Below are positions 16,177 to 22,386 of a stretch of 33,208 nt of DNA, piece by piece. Source of the DNA: Frankiales bacterium (GTDB lineage Bacteria > Actinomycetota > Actinomycetes > Mycobacteriales > SCTD01); the NCBI GenBank assembly GCA_025464695.1, contig JAODNQ010000133.1:1-33208 (forward strand), written 5' to 3'. The position numbers were made by a program, and so were the translations under genes. Under the pieces are notes generated by a model that was given only the letters and a program-made list of their open reading frames with translations, was not told the DNA's origin and searched no databases. How positions within the stretch are numbered: the first letter of the stretch is position 1; every line of letters starts with the position of its first letter.

Positions 16177-17027
16177 TGACCGGGGCCGCCGCGACCGCGG
16201 AGCGCAGTCCACGGCCGGCGTCCCCGCAGGCCGCTGGAGCCGGGACGGGAGCGGCGACAGCCGACATGCCGGTGGTGGCACACCTGCTGGAGCTGCGGCG
16301 CCGCCTGACCCGCTCCGTGCTGGCGATCGGCCTCGTCATGGTCGTCGCCTTCGTGCTGTGGGAGCCGATCTTCACCTTTCTCAAGCAGCCCTACTGCGAC
16401 ACGGAGGCGGGCGCGCAGGACTGCTCGCTGTACGCGCTCGGCATCTTCGACCAGTTCGGCGTCCGGATCCGGGTGGCCGCCATCGCCGGCGTCGTGCTCA
16501 GCGCGCCCGTCTGGCTGTACCAGCTCGGCGCGTTCATCACGCCCGCGCTGCACCGGCACGAACGCCGGTACGCGCTCGGCTTCCTCGGCGCCGCCACCGT
16601 CTTCTTCACCGCCGGCGTCGCCTTCGCGTACCTGACCGTGGCCCGCGGCCTGGACTTCCTGCTCCAGATCGGCGGGGGCAGCATCACCACCCTCGTGTCG
16701 GTCAAGGACTACCTGCACTTCCTCACGCTGTGTCTGCTGGCGTTCGGCATCGCGTTCCAGTTCCCGGTCGTCGTGATGTTCCTGCACCTCGCCGGGGTCC
16801 TGTCCTCCCAGTGCATGCGCGCGCGCCGCCGCGGCGCGATCGTCGCGGTCTTCGCCGCCAGCGCCGTTCTCACCCCGTCGCAGGACCCCATCACCTTCTG
16901 CGTCATGGCCGTCCCGCTCTGCCTCCTCTACGAGGTCTGCATCCTCATCGCCCGCGTCCGCGAGCGACGCAGGCCGGCACCGCAGCTCGACCTCGACGAC
17001 GAGCTCCCCTCACCCCTGCACCTCTGA
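16176..17027 (+). CDS. tatC: Sec-independent translocase TatC
   Basis: The 283-residue product binds the twin-arginine signal peptide. After a loose N terminus of about 30 residues comes the diagnostic HLLELRRRL segment, then six membrane helices (for example LAIGLVMVVAFVLW, IAGVVLSAPVWLYQL, YALGFLGAATVFFTAGVAFAYL, LCLLAFGIAFQFPVVVMFL). The TPSQDPIT loop near the end corresponds to the TPPD region of E. coli TatC. Start GTG overlaps the stop of tatA. The extended Ala/Gly-rich N terminus is longer than in E. coli. It forms an operon with tatA and, 29 bases downstream, tatB. Confidence 0.93.
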   Translation: MTGAAATAERSPRPASPQAAGAGTGAATADMPVVAHLLELRRRLTRSVLAIGLVMVVAFVLWEPIFTFLKQPYCDTEAGAQDCSLYALGIFDQFGVRIRVAAIAGVVLSAPVWLYQLGAFITPALHRHERRYALGFLGAATVFFTAGVAFAYLTVARGLDFLLQIGGGSITTLVSVKDYLHFLTLCLLAFGIAFQFPVVVMFLHLAGVLSSQCMRARRRGAIVAVFAASAVLTPSQDPITFCVMAVPLCLLYEVCILIARVRERRRPAPQLDLDDELPSPLHL

Positions 17028-17056
17028 CGGCCGTTCGCGGCGCTGAACGGACTCCC

Positions 17057-17386
17057 GTGCTGTCCAACCTCGGCTGGGGCGAGAGCCTCGTCCTGCTCCT
17101 GCTGACCCTGCTCGTCGTCGGCCCCGAACGCCTGCCGGGTCTCGCCGAGCAGGCGGGTCAGCAGCTCCGCCGCGCACGGAACCTGCTGCTCGAGCTGGGC
17201 GGCGAGCACGAGGAGACCCTGGACGACCTCGCCCGGCTGCACCCCCGAGCCCTCGTCGCGGGTCTGCTCGAGGACAGCGGGCCGGCCACCTCGACCACGA
17301 CCGGACATCCGGCCGCGATCGAGGTGCCCGCGGGCGACCACACCGGCCCTGTCGCGCCGCCGGAGGAGCTGGCACTCGCCCGCTGA
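17057..17386 (+). CDS. tatB: TatB-like translocase subunit
   Basis: The 109-residue product starts at GTG 17057. An N-terminal membrane helix, GWGESLVLLLLTLLVVGPERLP, ends in the GPERLP motif that marks TatB as opposed to TatA (which has FGxxxLP). A long amphipathic helix follows (LAEQAGQQLRRARNLLLELGG), then a loose tail. TatB works with TatC in substrate recognition. Many actinobacteria keep tatB apart from tatAC, so the tatA-tatC-tatB run here is notable. There is a 29-base gap after tatC. Transcription converges with the gene at 17417-18115. Confidence 0.85.
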   Translation: MLSNLGWGESLVLLLLTLLVVGPERLPGLAEQAGQQLRRARNLLLELGGEHEETLDDLARLHPRALVAGLLEDSGPATSTTTGHPAAIEVPAGDHTGPVAPPEELALAR

Positions 17387-17416
17387 GCAGCGGTGCCGGC
17401 CGTCCGCACGCCTCGT

Positions 17417-18115
17417 TCAGCGCCGGCGGTTGCGGCGCTGGCGCCGGTCCTCGTACTCGGTGTCACCGTCGTCCGCCGTGGTGGGCGCGGGTGTAGCCGT
17501 CGTCGGGCCGGCCGCCGGGGCCACCGGCATCGTGACCGGCCTCGTCGCGACGCCGACGCCGGTCCAGTACGACGTCGTCTTCCGAGCACCGGCCCAGCTG
17601 AAGCTGATGTGCATGTGGTCGGTGTGCGGGTTCGCGCCGGTGTAGGGCTTCCAGCCGGCGGCCGTGTCGTAGGCGCGCCAGATCTTCTTGTTCCAGATGA
17701 TGTACATGACGCCGAGGCGGCGTGCGTTGGCGTACCTGTTGCCGAGTGCGTCGGTGGCGAACAGCCACCTGGTGAAGTCGGCCGCGGCGGCGCGGTTGCT
17801 CGCGACGGCGGCGTTGAGGCGCCAGTCGAACGCCCGGCCCTCCTTGTGCTCGCTCCGTGCGCCGACGGCGCAAGCGCGCACGATGCCGCTGCTGGCCGTG
17901 CCGGGGTAGGCAGCCAGGATCAGCTTGCTGGCGGCGAGCACGCCGGGTTTGGCGACGGGGTCGCAGACGCTCTGGCCCACGTACGAGGCCAGCGCCTCGA
18001 CGTCCGGGATGGCCACCTTCGAGAACGGGGCGGCGGTGGCAGTCGACGACGTCGAGAGGGCGGGCGCGCTGAGCAGCGCACAGGCGGTCGTGGCGATGAG
18101 GGCACGGCGGAGCAC
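17417..18115 (-). CDS. Exported LAS-type peptidase-like protein (VldE/ARB_07466-like domain)
   Basis: The 232-residue product starts at GTG 18115 with GGAAGG eight bases upstream. A Sec-type signal (LRRALIATTACALLSAPAL, cut near ATAA) leads to a domain of about 150 residues. It carries SEHKEGRAFDW (S88, H90, G93, D97), matching the SxHxxGxAxD zinc motif of LAS metallopeptidases such as VanY-type carboxypeptidases, and NPHTDHMHIS (H167, H169), which supplies the third zinc ligand. The mature protein ends in a Pro/Thr/Ala-rich stretch and a charged DRRQRRNRRR tail. It probably acts on the cell wall outside the membrane, but activity is not shown. It is convergent with tatB. It is not a Tat substrate by its signal. 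Confidence 0.75.
   Translation of the reverse strand: MLRRALIATTACALLSAPALSTSSTATAAPFSKVAIPDVEALASYVGQSVCDPVAKPGVLAASKLILAAYPGTASSGIVRACAVGARSEHKEGRAFDWRLNAAVASNRAAAADFTRWLFATDALGNRYANARRLGVMYIIWNKKIWRAYDTAAGWKPYTGANPHTDHMHISFSWAGARKTTSYWTGVGVATRPVTMPVAPAAGPTTATPAPTTADDGDTEYEDRRQRRNRRR
17418..17440. terminator. Hairpin at the convergent end of the tat operon
   Basis: CAGCGCCG (17418-17425) pairs with CGGCGCTG (17433-17440) around a 7-base loop. It lies 31 bases after the tatB stop and inside the last codons of the opposite gene, so it may serve mainly the tat transcript. Confidence 0.4.
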
Positions 18116-18443
18116 GGGAGGACCTTCCGGAGGTGGGTCGAGGAGGGGATGCCGCGCCCTGGCGTCCGCACAGGGACGGTCGGCCGATCGCGCCTCCGAG
18201 GTGAGCCGATCGAGCCGAGACCCGCCTTCCGGAGGATCTCGGTACTGGCTGTCAGGGGCCGGGGCCCCGGCGGTGTCCCGTGAGGCGGGGCTGTGGGCAG
18301 GGCGACGACCCGACGCGGAGCGCACGACGTGGCGCAGCAGGGGGGCGCGCCCGAGCACCGCGCGCGGGTCAGCGAGGCAGGGCCCGGACCGTCGCCGACC
18401 CGGCAGGAGGCCTTCCTGCCGGGTCGGAGGCGCGGTGCGAGCG
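18116..18443. other. Intergenic stretch with a strong terminator
   Basis: These 328 bases hold the terminator of the DUF5666 gene (18395-18427) and, closer to 18116, the promoter side of the LAS peptidase-like gene. No gene is supported; long frames here have poor codon use. Confidence 0.45.
18395..18427 (-). terminator. Strong intrinsic-type hairpin after the DUF5666 gene
   Basis: A perfect 14-bp stem (CCGACCCGGCAGGA with TCCTGCCGGGTCGG) encloses a 5-base loop, 17 bases beyond the DUF5666 stop on the minus strand. No T-tract follows, as is common in such G+C-rich genomes. Confidence 0.65.
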
Positions 18444-18941
18444 CTACCGGCGAGCGCTCGTACGGACGGTGCTGGTCGCAGCGGGGCTGCTCGTCGTGGG
18501 GCTCGCGGTCGGGGTCGCCTTGGGCGTCTTCTCCTCGACGAGCTGTGCGGTGTCGCTGGCGCCGCTGCGGACACCGGCGACCGCGACCGTGTCTCCGACG
18601 GCGACCGTGGCGTTGCTCGCCTGCGTGTCGCGGCTCGCGCGGTAGCGGGTGCCGCTGTTGAGCACCCAGGTCTGACTCACCGCGTCGGCGGACGCGACGG
18701 TGAGGCTCGTCGGGGAGATGGCGGTGACGGTGCCGTACTGGGTGAGTCGCGTGGTGACGCCGGTGCCGGTACGCACGACCGTCTCGCTCCGCACGACCTG
18801 ACCGTTCGCGGGAGCAGCGCCGTGCTTGCCGGCCTTGCTGGGCCCGTGCGCGGACGCGGCGCCGGCGCCGACGGCGAGCAGGCCCGCGGTCGAGAGCCCG
18901 ACCAGGACGCGGGCGGTGCTGTGGCTGAGGGTCATGGACAC
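18444..18941 (-). CDS. Exported DUF5666-domain protein
   Basis: The 165-residue product has a signal peptide (STARVLVGLSTAGLLAVGAG, cut near ASAHG) and one DUF5666-like beta domain: YGTVTAISPTSLTVASADA, then WVLNSGTRYRA and VAVGDTVAVAGVRSG. A Thr/Pro/Ala-rich tail follows. GTG 18941 is preferred because AGGAG sits six bases before it; the nearby ATG 18935 would leave 12. The function of DUF5666 is unknown; in many bacteria it is found in exported proteins. The promoter-like motif at 18986-19017 matches that of the ECF sigma operon, which makes this gene a likely member of that regulon. A strong hairpin ends the transcript. Confidence 0.78.
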   Translation of the reverse strand: MSMTLSHSTARVLVGLSTAGLLAVGAGAASAHGPSKAGKHGAAPANGQVVRSETVVRTGTGVTTRLTQYGTVTAISPTSLTVASADAVSQTWVLNSGTRYRASRDTQASNATVAVGDTVAVAGVRSGASDTAQLVEEKTPKATPTASPTTSSPAATSTVRTSARR

Positions 18942-18985
18942 GTCGTTCTCCTGAGGTCGGGCCGCGCTGCTGCCGGCCATCGCAG

Positions 18986-19017
18986 GTACATCGCTGCCGC
19001 CTGCCCAGGGGTAACAC
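18986..19017 (-). promoter_or_regulatory. Candidate ECF-type promoter of the DUF5666 gene
   Basis: Minus-strand GTGTTAC, 14 bases, CAGCGATGTAC, identical in both blocks and in spacing to the site at 13118-13149 before the ECF sigma gene. The CGATGT block would sit about 50 bases before the start codon. Confidence 0.62.
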
Positions 19018-19172
19018 GCGTACCTCGCCTGGTGTCGCCCTGCTCGGGCCCACGACCGTCGACGCGGTCCTGGACAGACAGCGACCCGCGCTGTGGCTAC
19101 CAGGAGCTCACGGTTCAGCGCATCCACGGCCGCTCCACGAGCGGAAGCGCTGGTGAGAGGTGCTGCGCAGGT

Positions 19173-19215
19173 GGAGCGGGCGACGGGAATCGAACCCGCG
19201 TAGCCAGTTTGGAAG
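19173..19215 (-). repeat. attL: 43-bp copy of the 3' half of tRNA-Gly
   Basis: The 43 bases are identical to 29565-29607. Read on the minus strand they run from the anticodon loop of tRNA-Gly through the T arm and acceptor to two bases past the discriminator. The 5' half of the tRNA is missing here, so this is the displaced original 3' end. Confidence 0.93.
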
Positions 19216-19321
19216 CCCCGCCGGAGGTCGTCCGCAACCATCCGTCTGAGTCCATACGCGCAGGTCGAAGCAGGTGCAGCAGTCCGGGCGGGTCCAGCGC
19301 CGTGCACCCGTTTCCGCCCCC

Positions 19322-19343
19322 TTGGCTTCCAACTTGGCTTCCA
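19322..19343 (+). promoter_or_regulatory. Candidate integrase arm sites, left end
   Basis: TTGGCTTCCA occurs twice (19322-19331, 19334-19343), 12 bases apart. The same pair with the same 12-base step occurs near the right end (29485-29506). Paired direct repeats just inside each att site are what arm-type binding sites of tyrosine integrases look like. Confidence 0.6.
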
Positions 19344-19372
19344 CTTGAGCTCGTCTTCGTGGTCTGGACGCC

Positions 19373-19392
19373 GGTCGTACCGCGGTCGTACC
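19373..19392. promoter_or_regulatory. Candidate operator of the VapBC-like pair
   Basis: GGTCGTACC is repeated directly (19373-19381 and 19384-19392) with two bases between, ending 8 bases before the antitoxin start. It also contains the palindrome ACCGCGGT. Toxin-antitoxin operons are usually controlled at such sites by the antitoxin. Confidence 0.45.
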
Positions 19393-19400
19393 ATGGCCTC

Positions 19401-19664
19401 GTGTCCAGCGTCGTGAAGCGGTCCTTCTCCCTGCCGACCCCGCTGTTCCGCGGCATCGAGGACGAGGCTAGGGAAGCTGGCATCCCGCTGTCGGCGGCCC
19501 TCACCGAAGCCGCGCAGCAGTGGCTCACGGTGCGCCGCGGGCTGCGCGCCGTCGGGGAGTGGGAGGCCGAGAACGGCCCGCTGACCGACGCTGAGCTGGC
19601 CGAGGCCGACGCCCTGCTCGACGCGGCCGACCAGGGAGCCCGCCGACCGGCTATCGCGCCGTGA
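19401..19664 (+). CDS. VapB-like antitoxin
   Basis: The 87-residue product starts at GTG 19401 (a second GTG at 19413 is possible). It has a basic, short-strand N terminus (VVKRSFSLPTPLFRGIEDEAREAG) of the ribbon-helix-helix kind, then a helix (LSAALTEAAQQWLTVRRGLRAV) and an acidic tail (LTDAELAEADALLDAADQGA) suited to cover a toxin. Its TGA overlaps the start of the PIN-domain gene by four bases (GTGA). A direct-repeat operator lies just upstream. The pair is the first gene set inside the left end of the element and may stabilise it. Confidence 0.72.
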   Translation: MSSVVKRSFSLPTPLFRGIEDEAREAGIPLSAALTEAAQQWLTVRRGLRAVGEWEAENGPLTDAELAEADALLDAADQGARRPAIAP

Positions 19665-20038
19665 CCGGGTTGACCTACGACACGGGGGCGCTGATCGCGG
19701 CGGAGCGGAGTGAACGGCGCATGTGGGCGCTGCACCGGCGCGCGCTGGAGCGCGGCGCCGCTCCGGTGGTGCCGGCTCCGGTGCTCGTCGAGGGGTGGCG
19801 GGGGAGCGTGCAGACAGCTCGGCTGCTGCGGGGTTGCCAGGTGGAGGAGCTCGACGAGACGGCAGCTCTTGCTGCCGGGCTGCTGCTCGGCGCTTGCGCA
19901 CTGTCGGTGGAGGCGACCGACGCCGCGGTGGTCGAGGGCGCGCTGCGCCGGCGGCAGCCTGTGGTGACGAGTAACCGGCAGCACCTGGAGGCCCTCGCCG
20001 AGGGCGCCCACCGGCAGATTGGGATCATCGACGTGTGA
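19661..20038 (+). CDS. VapC-like PIN-domain toxin
   Basis: The 125-residue product is the size of VapC ribonucleases. The PIN pattern is seen as YDTGALIAAE (D7), VLVEGWRG (E44) and EATDAAVVEGAL (D87). The last motif reads VVTSNRQHLEAL, where most PIN domains have TSDxxDL; N105 therefore stands where the fourth acidic residue is usual. Activity may still rest on the other three acids. It is co-translated with the antitoxin (GTGA). The target RNA is unknown. Confidence 0.78.
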   Translation: MTGLTYDTGALIAAERSERRMWALHRRALERGAAPVVPAPVLVEGWRGSVQTARLLRGCQVEELDETAALAAGLLLGACALSVEATDAAVVEGALRRRQPVVTSNRQHLEALAEGAHRQIGIIDV

Positions 20039-20193
20039 GGTAAGGGGCAAGGTTGCGGGAAGCTCGAGGACGCCGCCTTCAAGCCGGGTGGTCAACCCCT
20101 CCGCAGCCGTGCGCCGCGAGCAGGTTTCGCGTGGTGCTCGTGTTGTCGGTGCCCATCGGTATGGTCTCTGCATTGGCCTGGAAGGAGTTCAGT

Positions 20194-22242
20194 ATGGCAC
20201 TCACGACCTCCTTGGCGGGCCGCGTGCGGAACACGAGCCTGCCCAAAAGCCACGCGCTTCTGCCCCTCCTCGAGGCGGTAGTGAATGGCATCCAGGCTAT
20301 CGACACCCTGGACGGCGACTTTGGCGGACCGGGACGTATCTCAGTGCGTGTCCGGCGGGACGCGCAGGCAGAATTCCGCTTCGAGTCCGCAGCATTTGGG
20401 CGCACGCCCCTGAAGCCGATCGTTGGATTCACCGTCGAAGATGATGGCGCTGGTTTCACGGCGCAGAACATGTCCTCGTTCGAGACCCTAGATACCGACT
20501 TCAAGTCGCATCTCGGTTGCCGTGGCGTGGGGCGACTGCTTTGGCTGAAGGCCTTCCAGAACGTTTCTATTCGCAGCGCGTACAACGACGAAGACGGGCA
20601 GCTACGGGGACGCCGCTTCCGGTTCTCGGTCGAGCGCGAGGTGGAGCCCGATGGCGGCGGCGACCCGGACGGTTTCGTTCGCCCTGGCACGGTGGTGAGC
20701 CTTGATGGCTTCAAGGAGTCGTTCCAGCGGCACGCGCCGAAGGGGGTGGAGGCCATCGCCCGTGAGGTGCTCGAGCACTGCATCTGGTACTTCCTTCGTC
20801 CAGGTGGAGCTCCCGTCATCTCCATATACGACGACGACGAATCAGTATTGCTATCAGAGCTGATGGACGAGTTTGTGGACTCAGCCATGTCTTCGTCAAC
20901 GGTCGAGGTGAAGGGCAAGAAGTTCGACATGCTCAACCTCCGGCTGAAGTCGTCCACACGGAACTCCGTCCCGCGCCTCTATTGGTGTGCGGCGAGTCGA
21001 GTCGTTATCGAGGAGAACTTGAGCGGAAAACTCCCCGGACTACACGCCAGGCTGAAGGACGAAGAGTCCAATGGGTTCGTCTACGCTTGCTATTTGACTT
21101 CCGACTTCCTTGACGACCGGGTGCGGTCCGATCGGACGGCGTTCGACATCAGCGACTACGTCGCGGGCGAGCCCCTCGTTGACGACCTCGCATTGGACGA
21201 CATCCGCGAAGCCGTTCTCAGGCAGATCGCAGACATACTGCAGGGCCCCTTGGAAGCGGCACGCAAGGAAGGCAAGCAGCGCGTGCACGACTACGTGAGC
21301 AAGCGCGCTCCTCGATACCGCCCCGTGCTTGCAAGGATCGAGGAGCGGGGCATCACTGTCGACGCATCCGTCAAGGACCAGGACCTCGAACTTCAGCTCC
21401 ACCGCCACCTGCAGAAGATCGAGTCCGAGGCGTTCGTCCAGGGACAGGCGATATTCGCCGAGGCCGACGCGGAGCCGGCAGGCGATTACGCGGAGCGACT
21501 CGCGGCCTACCTCGACACCGTCAGCGAGATCAACAAATCAGATCTGGCAGCGTACGTGTCACGGCGCCGGACCGTATTGGACCTGCTCGAGAAGTTGATC
21601 CGTGCAAGCGCGGACGGAAAGTACAGCAGGGAAGACGCCATCCATTCCCTGATCGTGCCCATGCGGACGGAATCGAACCAGATTCCGCCAGACGGGTCTA
21701 ACCTCTGGATAATTGATGAGAGGCTCGCTTTCCACGACTACCTCGCTTCGGATAAGACCTTGAAGAGCATGCCAATAACCGGGTCGGAATCAACTACCGA
21801 ACCCGACATCCTCGCGACGCGGCACGGCAACGCTCCTGTCCTGACTGCCGATGGTCAGAAGCTGCCGCTGTCGTCGATTGTGGTGGTGGAGATCAAGCGT
21901 CCGATGCGTAACGACGCTACGGAAGACAAGAACCCAATTCAGCAGTGCCTCGATTATGTCAAAAGGATCCGGGCGGGCGGGGTATTGACCGCGACTGGGC
22001 GGCCCATCCCGCCCACTCAGGAGGTGCCAGCCTTCTGCTACATAGTCGCTGACCTCACCGCAAAGATGGTTGAGCGCTGCGAGATCTCCAACTTGAGACC
22101 TACGCACGATGGGCTTGGGTACTTCGGGTACAACGACCCCATGAAGGCTTACGTCGAGGTGATTAGCTTTGACGGCCTGGTCAATGCTGCGACTGAGCGC
22201 AACAGGGCATTCTTCGACAAGCTGGGGCTGCCGAGTCTTTGA
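20194..22242 (+). CDS. GHKL ATPase fused to a PD-(D/E)XK nuclease-like domain
   Basis: The 682-residue product starts at ATG 20194 with GGAAGGAG nine bases before. An in-frame ATG at 20161 lacks such a site. The N-terminal part is a GHKL (Hsp90/MutL/histidine kinase-type) ATPase: LLPLLEAVVNGIQAI (N box, E27 and N31), EDDGAGF (82-88) and GCRGVGR (108-114). The middle (about 180-500) is helical with no motif I recognise. The C-terminal part has EPDIL (D538), then VVVEIKRPM (E566, K568), followed by a QQCLDYVKRI helix, the layout of a PD-(D/E)XK nuclease core. GHKL proteins near restriction genes have been described as relatives of MORC and MutL. G+C is clearly lower here (31 of 60 bases at 21661-21720), with ATA, AAT and TTG codons, so it has a different recent history. 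Anti-phage defence is the likely role, by inference. Confidence 0.82.
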   Translation: MALTTSLAGRVRNTSLPKSHALLPLLEAVVNGIQAIDTLDGDFGGPGRISVRVRRDAQAEFRFESAAFGRTPLKPIVGFTVEDDGAGFTAQNMSSFETLDTDFKSHLGCRGVGRLLWLKAFQNVSIRSAYNDEDGQLRGRRFRFSVEREVEPDGGGDPDGFVRPGTVVSLDGFKESFQRHAPKGVEAIAREVLEHCIWYFLRPGGAPVISIYDDDESVLLSELMDEFVDSAMSSSTVEVKGKKFDMLNLRLKSSTRNSVPRLYWCAASRVVIEENLSGKLPGLHARLKDEESNGFVYACYLTSDFLDDRVRSDRTAFDISDYVAGEPLVDDLALDDIREAVLRQIADILQGPLEAARKEGKQRVHDYVSKRAPRYRPVLARIEERGITVDASVKDQDLELQLHRHLQKIESEAFVQGQAIFAEADAEPAGDYAERLAAYLDTVSEINKSDLAAYVSRRRTVLDLLEKLIRASADGKYSREDAIHSLIVPMRTESNQIPPDGSNLWIIDERLAFHDYLASDKTLKSMPITGSESTTEPDILATRHGNAPVLTADGQKLPLSSIVVVEIKRPMRNDATEDKNPIQQCLDYVKRIRAGGVLTATGRPIPPTQEVPAFCYIVADLTAKMVERCEISNLRPTHDGLGYFGYNDPMKAYVEVISFDGLVNAATERNRAFFDKLGLPSL

Positions 22243-22312
22243 TTGCTAAGTCGCCCACCACCACCAGTCGAGCAGAGCTGCAGCCCGTGATCTGGACTCA
22301 GTCACCGGTGCG

Positions 22313-22373
22313 AGGAACCTGAGTTCCTGTCGGGTCGAACCGCTCGGCTGGGAGGCTCCGCATCAACCCAGCC
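22313..22373. terminator. Two hairpins between convergent defence genes
   Basis: AGGAAC/GTTCCT (22313-22318 with 22323-22328) and GGCTGGG/CCCAGCC (22346-22352 with 22367-22373) lie in the 144-base gap between the two convergent large genes. Both stems are short; termination is likely by position. Confidence 0.35.
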
Positions 22374-22386
22374 GGGGCCCTTCGAA

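Noticed and set aside
19173..19215. A tRNA gene at the left end of the element
   Set aside because: Only the 3' half from the anticodon loop is present; the D-arm and 5' acceptor strand are absent, so it is an att remnant.
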